In this document: positions 8,508-16,804 of the stretch, piece by piece | Layout: every line of letters begins with the position of its first letter | Numbering within the stretch: position 1 is the stretch's first letter | DNA from: Bacteroidota bacterium | GTDB lineage: Bacteria; Bacteroidota; Bacteroidia; Bacteroidales; B39-G9 | Length of the DNA stretch: 40,897 nucleotides | Assembly (NCBI GenBank): GCA_030592465.1 | Contig: JAUVJB010000002.1 | Span: forward strand, 1 to 40,897 | Direction: 5' to 3' | The notes under the pieces: generated by a model | Told to the model about the DNA's origin: nothing | Databases searched by the model: none | What the model saw: only the letters and a program-made list of their open reading frames with translations | Program-made: the position numbers and the translations under genes

Positions 8508-9890
8508 TCAAACCTTTGTTTCTAAATATTCTTTAACGGGTTGAACCAACCTGTCGATGTCACCTGCACCAAGCGTTAATACAACCTGCAAATCTTGTTG
8601 TTTTAATACATCAATTAATTCACTTTTTGAACAAATAATTTTATTTTCAATGTTCACCTTATCAAAAATTATTTTTGAACTAACTCCTTTAATAGGGAAC
8701 TCGCGTGCCGGATAAATATCGAGCAAAATTAAACTATCGAGCAATTCTAAACTTTTTGCAAACTCTTTTGCAAAATCGCGAGTTCTTGAAAATAAATGAG
8801 GTTGAAAAATCCCTGTTATTTTCTTATCAGGGAACAACTCCCTCGTTGAAGAAATACTTGCTTTAAGCTCGTTCGGATGATGAGCATAGTCATCAATATA
8901 AATTAAATTATTTGTCTTAATAATATAATTAAAACGCCGTTTTACTCCTTTCGAAGTACTCAGCGATTTTCTAATATCGTTTTCGTCAACTCCGAGTAAA
9001 TAAGCAACAGCAAAAGCTGCTATTGAATTTTCAACATTAAACAAACCCGGCAAACCTATTTCAACATTTTTAACCACATTATCGGGAGTTACAATATCGA
9101 CAAAATAAATTCCATTATTAAGAGTAATATTAGTTGCATAAAAATCGGCTTTAGAATTTAAAGAATATGTAAACTTCTCAACACCTTTATTTAATTCGTA
9201 ATTAATATCAATACTTTTTTTAATTAACAGTTTACCATTTACTTTAATTTGCTGAATAAACTGTGCAAACGATTCCTCCAAATGGTGCTTGTTACCGTAA
9301 ATGTCGAGATGATCAGCATCAACAGAAGTTACTATACCAAAATAAGGATATAATTGAAGAAATGATTTATCAAACTCATCAGCTTCAACAACAATAAAAT
9401 CACTTTTGTTTGATAATAATAAATTGCTATTATAATTATTTGAGATACCACCCAAAAAAGCACTGCAGTCAAATTTCGATTGCTTAAGTATATGCGCAAT
9501 TAGAGTAGAGATAGTGGTTTTACCATGAGTGCCCGCAACAGCAATTCCTTGTTTATCGTTTGCTATAAGTCCAAGTATTTTTGAACGTTTATATATTTGA
9601 AAATTATTAATCTTAAAATAATTTAACTCAGAATGATTCTTGGGAATTGCAGGAGTATATATTATTAAAGCTTTATTAATATCAGTTGTGTATAATTCGG
9701 GTATATTTTGAATATTATCATTAAAATGAATATTAATACCTTCATTAATTAACTCATCGGTTAATGTTGTTGGCGTTTTGTCATAACCCGCCACATTCAT
9801 GTCTAACGACTTAAAATATCGTGCAATGGCGCTCATACCAATTCCGCCAATACCAATTAAATAAACATTATGTATTTTGTTAATATCCAT
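8508..9890 (-). CDS. murC: UDP-N-acetylmuramate-L-alanine ligase MurC
   Basis: This cytoplasmic ligase of 460 residues adds L-alanine to UDP-MurNAc with ATP, the first amino-acid step of peptidoglycan precursor synthesis. The Rossmann motif GIGGIGMSAIA is at 13-23, the Mur ligase P-loop GTHGKTT at 120-126, and DDYAHHPNE lies in the central to C-terminal region. It starts at an ATG. The 311-bp gap to murG is occupied by a MITE-like repeat, so whether murC is read from the upstream promoter alone is unclear. Confidence 0.97.
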   Translation of the reverse strand: MDINKIHNVYLIGIGGIGMSAIARYFKSLDMNVAGYDKTPTTLTDELINEGINIHFNDNIQNIPELYTTDINKALIIYTPAIPKNHSELNYFKINNFQIYKRSKILGLIANDKQGIAVAGTHGKTTISTLIAHILKQSKFDCSAFLGGISNNYNSNLLLSNKSDFIVVEADEFDKSFLQLYPYFGIVTSVDADHLDIYGNKHHLEESFAQFIQQIKVNGKLLIKKSIDINYELNKGVEKFTYSLNSKADFYATNITLNNGIYFVDIVTPDNVVKNVEIGLPGLFNVENSIAAFAVAYLLGVDENDIRKSLSTSKGVKRRFNYIIKTNNLIYIDDYAHHPNELKASISSTRELFPDKKITGIFQPHLFSRTRDFAKEFAKSLELLDSLILLDIYPAREFPIKGVSSKIIFDKVNIENKIICSKSELIDVLKQQDLQVVLTLGAGDIDRLVQPVKEYLETKV

Positions 9891-9928
9891 TATTGAGCTT
9901 ATTTTAAAGTAATAAAGTTAAAAGTTTA

Positions 9929-10166
9929 GTAACCGTTTCCGGGTTTAAATTATTACACTAAAAATTGTTATATTGTTAAATTGCTAAATTGTTATAATTA
10001 AGATATAAAGGCAATTATTATAACCATTTAACCATTTAATACCGATGGTTCGGGATATAATTTAATATCATCCAATTATAAATACTTCTTTTCCATATAA
10101 ACAATTTAACAATTTAGCAATTTAACCATTTAGCTATCCGCCAGCTGGCGGACTGAGAACGGTTAC
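9929..10166. repeat. MITE-like element with GTAACCGTT ends, copy 1
   Basis: The element begins GTAACCGTT and ends AACGGTTAC, an exact inverted repeat of nine bases. Just inside, ATTGTTAAATTGCTAAATTG on the left is the near reverse complement of the CAATTTAACAATTTAGCAAT type sequence on the right, so the whole 238 bp can fold into a long hairpin. The right end contains the perfect palindrome CCGCCAGCTGGCGG (10138-10151). It accounts for most of the 311-bp gap between murG and murC. No open frame for a transposase exists inside it. Confidence 0.8.
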
Positions 10167-10201
10167 AAAATTATTAACTTTTTATACCCGACTCCTTATT
10201 A

Positions 10202-11305
10202 TTATTCAATCATTTTTAAAATTTCGTTTGCAATTATTTCATCAGAATTTGTTACAGCTAATTTGGAAATATTTTCTGATAAGTTTTGCATTTTTTCTGT
10301 ATCATTAATTAAGTTTAACGCCTGATCAACAAGCACTTCTCTTGCTTGATTATCTTTAATTAATATTGCTGCATTTTTATTAACCAAAGCCATTGCATTT
10401 TTTGTTTGATGGTCTTCGGCAACATTAGGCGAAGGGATTAATATTACCGGTTTTTTCACTAAACATAGTTCTGAAATAGTTCCTGCACCGGCTCTCGAAA
10501 TAATAATATCGGCAACAGCATAAGCATAATCCATTCTTGTTATAAAATCATAAACTTTAATAGTTTTATTTTTATAATTATATCTTAATAATTCCATTTT
10601 TGCTTTTTCAAAAAATGTTTTTCCTGTTTGCCAGATAAGCTGAACATCACTTCTGATAAATTTATCTATATCATTACAAATACTTTGATTAATAGTGCGA
10701 GCACCGAGACTACCTCCTATTACCAAAATAATTTTTGACTTATCATTTAATTTAAAATATTTGGAAGCATCAGTTTTTTTATTTTTAATATCAAATAAAT
10801 CTTTACGAATAGGATTTCCCGTAAATATAATTTTTTCTTTTGGAAAAAATCTCTCCATATTCTGATATGCTACACATATTTTATTAACTCTTTTAGATAG
10901 TAACTTATTGGTTATGCCTGCATACGAATTTTGTTCCTGAATTAAAGCAGGTATTCCTTTTTTAGATGCAATGTAAAGCAAGGGTCCGCTCGCATAACCG
11001 CCAACACCAACTACAGCATCAGGTTTAAACGATTTAATAATTTTTCGTGATTTTAATATACTTATTAACAACTTAAAGAAAAAAGTAATGTTCTTAAAAG
11101 TTATTCGACGCTGAAACCCATTAATAGGAAGACCAATAATATTATAGCCTGCAGCAGGCACCTTTTCCATTTCCATTTTGCTTTTTGCTCCTACAAATAA
11201 AATCTCAATATTTTTATCGATTCTTTTGAGTGCATTAGCAATTGAAATGGCAGGGAAAATATGTCCCCCTGTACCGCCACCACTAATTATTATTTTTTTA
11301 CTCAT
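10202..11305 (-). CDS. murG: lipid II synthase MurG
   Basis: This glycosyltransferase moves GlcNAc from UDP-GlcNAc onto lipid I at the cytoplasmic face of the membrane, giving lipid II. The GGGTGGHIFPA loop lies at the N-terminus, and the GGSLGARTIN and SRAGAGTISEL stretches match the C-terminal UDP-GlcNAc domain. I chose the ATG at 11305 (367 residues). ATG 11311 is possible and the frame extends to a TTG at 11314. The start overlaps the ftsW stop by 8 bp, indicating translational coupling. Confidence 0.96.
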   Translation of the reverse strand: MSKKIIISGGGTGGHIFPAISIANALKRIDKNIEILFVGAKSKMEMEKVPAAGYNIIGLPINGFQRRITFKNITFFFKLLISILKSRKIIKSFKPDAVVGVGGYASGPLLYIASKKGIPALIQEQNSYAGITNKLLSKRVNKICVAYQNMERFFPKEKIIFTGNPIRKDLFDIKNKKTDASKYFKLNDKSKIILVIGGSLGARTINQSICNDIDKFIRSDVQLIWQTGKTFFEKAKMELLRYNYKNKTIKVYDFITRMDYAYAVADIIISRAGAGTISELCLVKKPVILIPSPNVAEDHQTKNAMALVNKNAAILIKDNQAREVLVDQALNLINDTEKMQNLSENISKLAVTNSDEIIANEILKMIE

Positions 11306-12458
11306 CTTCATCAATTAAAATTAAATCATCAGTTTCTTGCACTTTACGACTAACATTAATCACTATTCCCATTGCAATGCTTGTAAATATTATTGAAGTA
11401 CCCCCCATGCTTACAAACGGTAATGTTTGACCTGTTACCGGAAAAATATTAACAGCAACAGCCATATTTATCATAGCTTGAAAAACAATACTAAAAGTTA
11501 AGCCTATAACTAAAAATGCAGGAAAAGTTCTTTCACATTTTTTAACAATAACACCTGCACGATATAATAAAATCAGATATAATAATAAAATAAAAAAACC
11601 ACCGACAAAGCCATATTCTTCAATAATTATTGCATAAATAAAATCGGAATAAGGATGTGGTAAAAAATTACGTTGTGTACTATGTCCGGGACCTTTACCA
11701 AATACACCTCCGGTAACAATTGCTATTTTAGATTGATTAATTTGATAATTACCACTATCATCATCTTTATCAACATAATTTTCTATTCTTTTTTTCCATG
11801 TTCCTACTCTCCCATGATCAGGAGAATTAAGAACAACTAATACAAAAATTCCAAAAAATACTAGGCCAATACCAATTATCGCAAATAAATATTTTAAACT
11901 AACTCGCCCCACAAACATTAATATTAAAGAGGTTGCAAATAAAATAGCTGCTGTAGAAAAATTAGCAGGCAGAATTAAACCACACACAACTATAATAGGT
12001 AATACAATAGGTTTAAAAGCCTTTTTAAAATCTTTGATATGCTCTTGTTTGCTCGATAATAACCTTGCAATGTAAATTATTAGTGCAAATTTTGCTAAAT
12101 CGGAAGTTTGAAACGACAAACCTATGCCCGGTAAAGTTATCCAGCGTGAAGCCTGATTAAGACTTATTCCTTTAAATAAAGTAAAAATTAATAAAGGAAT
12201 AGTAATGTATAATAATAATTTTGATAATAAATAATAATATTTATATGAAATTGTATGAAAGATATAAGTAATTCCTAATCCTGCAATTAAAAAACTTGTA
12301 TGTCTTAAAAAATAATATGTTGTATTTCCTCCCATTTTTCGATAAGCAAGAGTGCCTGTTGAACTATAAACAGCTAACATAGAGAAGATACCTAATATAA
12401 AAATCACTATCCATATAACAGTATCACCTTTAAAATATTTAGAAAGCTTTTCTTTCAT
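11298..12458 (-). CDS. ftsW: septal peptidoglycan polymerase FtsW (SEDS family)
   Basis: This polytopic protein of 386 residues has about ten hydrophobic segments and SEDS features such as FSMLAVYSSTGTLAY near the start, GKGPGHSTQRNFLPHPYSDFI in the large periplasmic loop and FVSMGGTSIIF near the end. It polymerises lipid II at the septum together with the FtsI transpeptidase encoded upstream. It lies between murD and murG and overlaps murG. The 213-bp gap before it carries two nested repeats. Confidence 0.95.
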   Translation of the reverse strand: MKEKLSKYFKGDTVIWIVIFILGIFSMLAVYSSTGTLAYRKMGGNTTYYFLRHTSFLIAGLGITYIFHTISYKYYYLLSKLLLYITIPLLIFTLFKGISLNQASRWITLPGIGLSFQTSDLAKFALIIYIARLLSSKQEHIKDFKKAFKPIVLPIIVVCGLILPANFSTAAILFATSLILMFVGRVSLKYLFAIIGIGLVFFGIFVLVVLNSPDHGRVGTWKKRIENYVDKDDDSGNYQINQSKIAIVTGGVFGKGPGHSTQRNFLPHPYSDFIYAIIIEEYGFVGGFFILLLYLILLYRAGVIVKKCERTFPAFLVIGLTFSIVFQAMINMAVAVNIFPVTGQTLPFVSMGGTSIIFTSIAMGIVINVSRKVQETDDLILIDEDE

Positions 12459-12473
12459 TTATTAATATTTAAA

Positions 12474-12663
12474 TAATCGTTCACACATTGCTTTAAATTA
12501 TTATATTAAAAATTGTTAAATTGTTAGACACTAATTTCACTAATTAACACGAAAAATTATTGTTAAATTGTTATTGTTAATATATAGTATTTGCAAGAAA
12601 ACTAAGTCATTTATTATTATTCGTCATTGCCTCTCCGCCAGCTGGCGGACTGTGAATGGTTAC
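12474..12663. repeat. MITE-like element, copy 2, interrupted by another repeat
   Basis: The left end CGTTCACACATTGCTTTAAA matches copy 3 at 28623 onward, and the right end has CCGCCAGCTGGCGG (12635-12648) followed by ACTGTGAATGGTTAC. The first bases of the left terminus are diverged. Within it lies a GACACTAATTTCAC element (12521-12559) shared with the ftsA-ftsZ gap, suggesting one repeat inserted into another. It fills the gap between murD and ftsW. Confidence 0.72.
12521..12559. repeat. GACACGAATT element, partial copy
   Basis: About 38 bp starting TTGTTAGACAC match the sequence at 6225-6263 with two differences (G/T at two CG positions). Only the left half of the hairpin is present, and it sits inside the larger element at 12474-12663. 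Confidence 0.7.
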
Positions 12664-12671
12664 AATAAAAC

Positions 12672-14012
12672 TTACAATTCTCTTACAGCCATTTTAAATT
12701 GTCTTCCTCTGTCTTCATAATTTTCGAACAAATCGAAACTTGCACAAGCAGGCGACAGTAATACAACCTCGCCTTTCTTGGCAAGATAATAAGCAGCACT
12801 AACTGCTTCTTCAATTGATGCAGCATCAACAATTGTCTCGGTAAAATCGGCAAAAACTTTATGTATCTTTTTGTTATCGACACCAAGACAAATAATTGCT
12901 TTCACTTTGCTCTGTACTAAATCGGTTAAAATTGAATAATCATTACCTTTATCGATTCCTCCAACAATCCAAACTGTAGGTTTTTTCATGGTTTCAAGGG
13001 CATACCATGTAGAGTTAACATTAGTAGCTTTTGAATCGTTAATAAATTCAATACCATGAACTTTAATCACCGGTTCTAAACGATGTTCAACACCTTGAAA
13101 ATCTGCAAGACTTTCTCTAATAATTTCTTTTCTTATTTTCAATACTTTACCGGTTAATCCGGCAGCCATTGAATTATAAGTATTATGCTTTCCTTGTAAA
13201 GCTAAATCTTGTATTGACATGATAAAATTACTGTTAGTCATATTTATTATTATATTATTATTTTCAACATAAGCACCATCACTATCTTTAATACTAAGAG
13301 AAAATGGCATTTTTCTAGCATTAATATTTCGTTTTTTTAATTCATTGTTAACAACCTCATCATCAGAGCAATAAATTAAATAATCATTAGAAGTAAGATT
13401 TTGTGTAATACGAAACTTTGAATTAACATAATTTTGAAACACATTATCATACCTATTCAAATGATCAGGTGTAATATTCATTATTATTGCAATATCAGGT
13501 TTAAAATCATACATTCCGTCAAGCTGAAAACTGCTAAGTTCAATTACATAATAATCGAATGAATTTTGAGCAACCTGTAGAGCAAAACTTTTGCCTACAT
13601 TACCCGCCAATCCAATATTTAATCCGGCTTTTTTTAACAAATGATAAATCATTAGTGTTGTAGTAGTTTTACCATTGCTGCCAGTTACACATATTTTTTT
13701 AGCATTAGTATAAGCACCTGCAAATTCAATTTCGGAAATAATTTTAATCTTGTTCTCAATTATTTTTTTTATGATAGGAATACTATCCGGTATCCCCGGA
13801 CTTTTTATGATTAAATCTGCATTTAAAATTAAATTTTCAGTATGTTTACCCTCTTCCCAATCAATATTATTATTAATAAGAACATCTTTATATTTTTGAT
13901 TAATGCTTCCATTATCGGAAACAAAAACTTCGAAATTTTTCAATTTTGATAGAATGGCGGAACCAACACCACTTTCACCTGCTCCTAATATTACGGTTCT
14001 TTGTTTATTCAT
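12672..14012 (-). CDS. murD: UDP-N-acetylmuramoyl-L-alanine-D-glutamate ligase MurD
   Basis: This ATP-dependent ligase adds D-glutamate to UDP-MurNAc-L-Ala. With the ATG at 14012 it has 446 residues. The N-terminal motif LGAGESGVGSA binds the UDP part, GSNGKTTTT (about 111-119) is the P-loop, and FINDSKATNVNSTWYAL and LLSPACASFDLFENYEDRG are typical of MurD. An in-frame TTG three codons upstream (14021) is less likely. It starts 14 bp after mraY. Confidence 0.96.
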   Translation of the reverse strand: MNKQRTVILGAGESGVGSAILSKLKNFEVFVSDNGSINQKYKDVLINNNIDWEEGKHTENLILNADLIIKSPGIPDSIPIIKKIIENKIKIISEIEFAGAYTNAKKICVTGSNGKTTTTLMIYHLLKKAGLNIGLAGNVGKSFALQVAQNSFDYYVIELSSFQLDGMYDFKPDIAIIMNITPDHLNRYDNVFQNYVNSKFRITQNLTSNDYLIYCSDDEVVNNELKKRNINARKMPFSLSIKDSDGAYVENNNIIINMTNSNFIMSIQDLALQGKHNTYNSMAAGLTGKVLKIRKEIIRESLADFQGVEHRLEPVIKVHGIEFINDSKATNVNSTWYALETMKKPTVWIVGGIDKGNDYSILTDLVQSKVKAIICLGVDNKKIHKVFADFTETIVDAASIEEAVSAAYYLAKKGEVVLLSPACASFDLFENYEDRGRQFKMAVREL

Positions 14013-14026
14013 TTTTGACAAATTGT

Positions 14027-15274
14027 TTATCTAATTTTAAGAGTAACAATAGTGATAACAGCGAGCAGCACACCAATAATCCAAAATCGGGTAACAATTT
14101 TTGATTCGTGATAACCTAATTTTTGATAATGATGATGCAACGGAGCCATTAAAAAAACACGTTTACCTTGTCCATATCTTCTTTTAGTATATTTAAAATA
14201 CCCTACCTGAATTATAACAGACAAACTCTCAATAAAAAATATTCCACATAAAACAGGGATAAGCAATTCTTTATGAATAATAATTGCAAAAACAGCAATA
14301 ATACCACCAATTGACAGACTCCCTGTATCGCCCATAAAGACTTGTGCAGGATATGAATTATACCATAAAAATCCAATGGTAGCACCTATAAAGGCACTGC
14401 AAAAAACTACCAACTCACCTGTATATGGTATATACATTATATTAAGATATTGAGAATAAATAACACTACCAGAGACATAAGCGAGTATAGCGAGAGTAGC
14501 ACCAATAATAGCAGAAGAGCCGGTAGCCAAGCCATCGAGTCCATCGGTCATGTTTGCACTATTTGATACAGCGGTAATAATAAAAATAACAGCAATAAGA
14601 AAAACAAGCCATACCCATTTTTGTGCAGCTTTTTCACCTAAAAAAGAAACTAATTTTGCATAATCGCCTTCGTTATGTTTAAAAAAAGGTATTGTTGTTT
14701 TTGTCGATTTTATATCACGAGTAACATATTTTACATTATTATTAACATTATCAACACCTTCAACAACCAGGCTACTTGGAGTGTCAATTTTAACTCTTTC
14801 TCTAATAATAACATCGTTATTTAAATAAAGAGTTAAAGCAACAATAATACCGAGAATAACTTGTCCTAAGATTTTAAACCAACCGGCTAATCCCTTTTTG
14901 TTTTTCTTAAATACTTTGATATAATCGTCGATAAAACCAATAAAGCCAAGCCATACCGTAGTAATAATCATTAAAATAATATAGATATTATCTAATTTTG
15001 CAAATAATAATGTTGGGATAAGAATTGAAGCAATAATAATTAAACCTCCCATTGTAGGAGTACCTTTTTTTTGCATTTGTCCATCGAGACCTAAATCCCG
15101 AATTGTTTCACCAATTTGTTGTCGTTGTAATAATTTAATAACTTTTTTACCATATCGCATCGAAATTATTAACGAAGTAATAATAGCCAATGCCGAACGG
15201 AATGATATATATTGAAACATTCCTGCACCGGAGAAATTTAATTTATCTAAATAATCAAAAATATAATAAAACAT
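14027..15274 (-). CDS. mraY: phospho-MurNAc-pentapeptide transferase MraY
   Basis: This integral membrane enzyme of 415 residues transfers phospho-MurNAc-pentapeptide to undecaprenyl phosphate, giving lipid I. GTPTMGGLI (about 72-80), the DD pair at 116-117, MTDGLDGLA (242-250) and the LHHHYQKLG stretch near the C-terminus are the catalytic signatures. About ten membrane helices are visible. A soluble insertion of some 60 residues (about 155-215) makes it longer than the usual 320-360, as is common in Bacteroidota. It starts at an ATG, 74 bp after murE. Confidence 0.96.
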   Translation of the reverse strand: MFYYIFDYLDKLNFSGAGMFQYISFRSALAIITSLIISMRYGKKVIKLLQRQQIGETIRDLGLDGQMQKKGTPTMGGLIIIASILIPTLLFAKLDNIYIILMIITTVWLGFIGFIDDYIKVFKKNKKGLAGWFKILGQVILGIIVALTLYLNNDVIIRERVKIDTPSSLVVEGVDNVNNNVKYVTRDIKSTKTTIPFFKHNEGDYAKLVSFLGEKAAQKWVWLVFLIAVIFIITAVSNSANMTDGLDGLATGSSAIIGATLAILAYVSGSVIYSQYLNIMYIPYTGELVVFCSAFIGATIGFLWYNSYPAQVFMGDTGSLSIGGIIAVFAIIIHKELLIPVLCGIFFIESLSVIIQVGYFKYTKRRYGQGKRVFLMAPLHHHYQKLGYHESKIVTRFWIIGVLLAVITIVTLKIR

Positions 15275-15276
15275 AA

Positions 15277-15308
15277 AGTTTGATGTTTAAAGTTTAATAT
15301 TTAAAGTT
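15277..15308. repeat. 7-bp tandem repeat between murE and mraY
   Basis: Successive heptamers AGTTTGA, TGTTTAA, AGTTTAA and TATTTAA are visible, ending in AGTT. The run begins three bases upstream of the mraY start codon on the transcribed strand, so it forms the ribosome-loading region of mraY. Confidence 0.65.
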
Positions 15309-15348
15309 GCATTTTCCATTGTTAAATTGTTTAGTGTTTCGGCATTTA

Positions 15349-16800
15349 CTACTGAAATAATTGTCCTACAATTTCTTTATCGTCAAAATGATTTCTGACG
15401 CCATTAATATCCTGATAATTTTCGTGTCCTTTGCCTGCAATTAAAATTATATCGCCTTTTTTGGCAAACATATATGCTGTTTTTATGGCTTCTTTTCTAT
15501 CAATAATCGAAATAGTATTTTTTAAAAATATTGGTTCAATACCTTTCTTCATATCATAAATAATATCTTCGGGATTTTCCGATCGAGGATTATCAGAAGT
15601 TAAAATTACTTTATTGCTCAACTCAGAAACTATTTTAGCCATTAACGGGCGTTTGGTTTTATCTCTGTCTCCTCCCGCACCCACAACAGTTATAACTTGC
15701 TCATTACCCGAACGTATTTGATTAATGGTAGTTAAAACATTTTTTAATGCGTCTGGGGTATGAGCATAATCAACAATAGCAGTAATTCCATTGTCGGAAC
15801 GGATATACTCAAAACGTCCTTTAACAGAATTTAAGCTGCTGATATTTTGTAAAACCTCATCTTTTTTTTGATTTAATAATATTGCAACAACATAAACAGC
15901 TAATAAATTAGATGCGTTAAATTCTCCTATTAATTTAGTCCATACTTCAATGCCATTAACATCTAACAACATGCCTTCAAAATGACTTTCTAAAACATTA
16001 CATCTAAAATCAGCAAACGAATGAATTGCGAAAGTGTGTTTTTTTGCTTTAGAATTTTGCAACATAAATTCACCATTTCTGTCATCAACATTTGTCAATG
16101 CAAAAGCAGTATCAGACAAATTATCAAAAAACATTTTTTTGGCATTAATATATTCTTTAAATGTTTTATGATAATCTAAATGGTCTTGAGTAATGTTTGT
16201 AAATATTCCTCCTTTAAAATTTAATCCTGCTATTCTGTTTTGAACTATTGAATGGGAGCTTACTTCCATAAAGCAATAATCGCAACCGGTATCAACCATT
16301 TTACTTAACAACTCATTTATTTTTATAGCATCAGGGGTTGTATGTGTTGACGCAACAATTTTGTTATCAATAATATTATTAACAGTAGAAATTAGCCCTG
16401 ATTTATAACCAAGCTTTTTAAACAAGCCAAACAACAATGTTGCAATAGTAGTTTTCCCATTTGTGCCGGTAACACCAACTAAAATTAATTTTTTGGAAGG
16501 ATTGTCGAAAAACTCGGATGCAAAAAAACCAAGAGCATAATGGGTGTCGTTCACAAGAATATATGTAATATCAGATATTATATCTCTTGGCAGCACTTCG
16601 CAAACTATTGCAACAGCGCCCATCTCAATAGCTTTATCAATATAATTATGTCCATCGACCTGAGTGCCCTTTAAAGCAATAAATAATTGGTTTTTATCAA
16701 TTTTACGTGAATCAAAATTAATACCGGCTATATTAATATCTGTATTGTCAATAATTTTATTGATGTTGACCTTTTTTAATATTTCATTTAATGCTTTCAA
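15349..16800 (-). CDS. murE: UDP-MurNAc-tripeptide ligase MurE (meso-diaminopimelate type), TTG start
   Basis: This 483-residue ligase adds the third stem-peptide residue. GTNGKTT at 112-118 is the P-loop and DNPR at 403-406 is the motif that selects meso-diaminopimelate rather than lysine. GKGHENYQ near the C-terminus is also typical. No ATG is available near the N-terminus; the first codon that gives the expected length is TTG at 16800, four bases after the ftsI stop, and the next methionine lies around residue 60, inside the UDP-binding domain. Translation probably depends on coupling to ftsI. Confidence 0.95.
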   Translation of the reverse strand: MKALNEILKKVNINKIIDNTDINIAGINFDSRKIDKNQLFIALKGTQVDGHNYIDKAIEMGAVAIVCEVLPRDIISDITYILVNDTHYALGFFASEFFDNPSKKLILVGVTGTNGKTTIATLLFGLFKKLGYKSGLISTVNNIIDNKIVASTHTTPDAIKINELLSKMVDTGCDYCFMEVSSHSIVQNRIAGLNFKGGIFTNITQDHLDYHKTFKEYINAKKMFFDNLSDTAFALTNVDDRNGEFMLQNSKAKKHTFAIHSFADFRCNVLESHFEGMLLDVNGIEVWTKLIGEFNASNLLAVYVVAILLNQKKDEVLQNISSLNSVKGRFEYIRSDNGITAIVDYAHTPDALKNVLTTINQIRSGNEQVITVVGAGGDRDKTKRPLMAKIVSELSNKVILTSDNPRSENPEDIIYDMKKGIEPIFLKNTISIIDRKEAIKTAYMFAKKGDIILIAGKGHENYQDINGVRNHFDDKEIVGQLFQ

Positions 16801-16804
16801 TATA

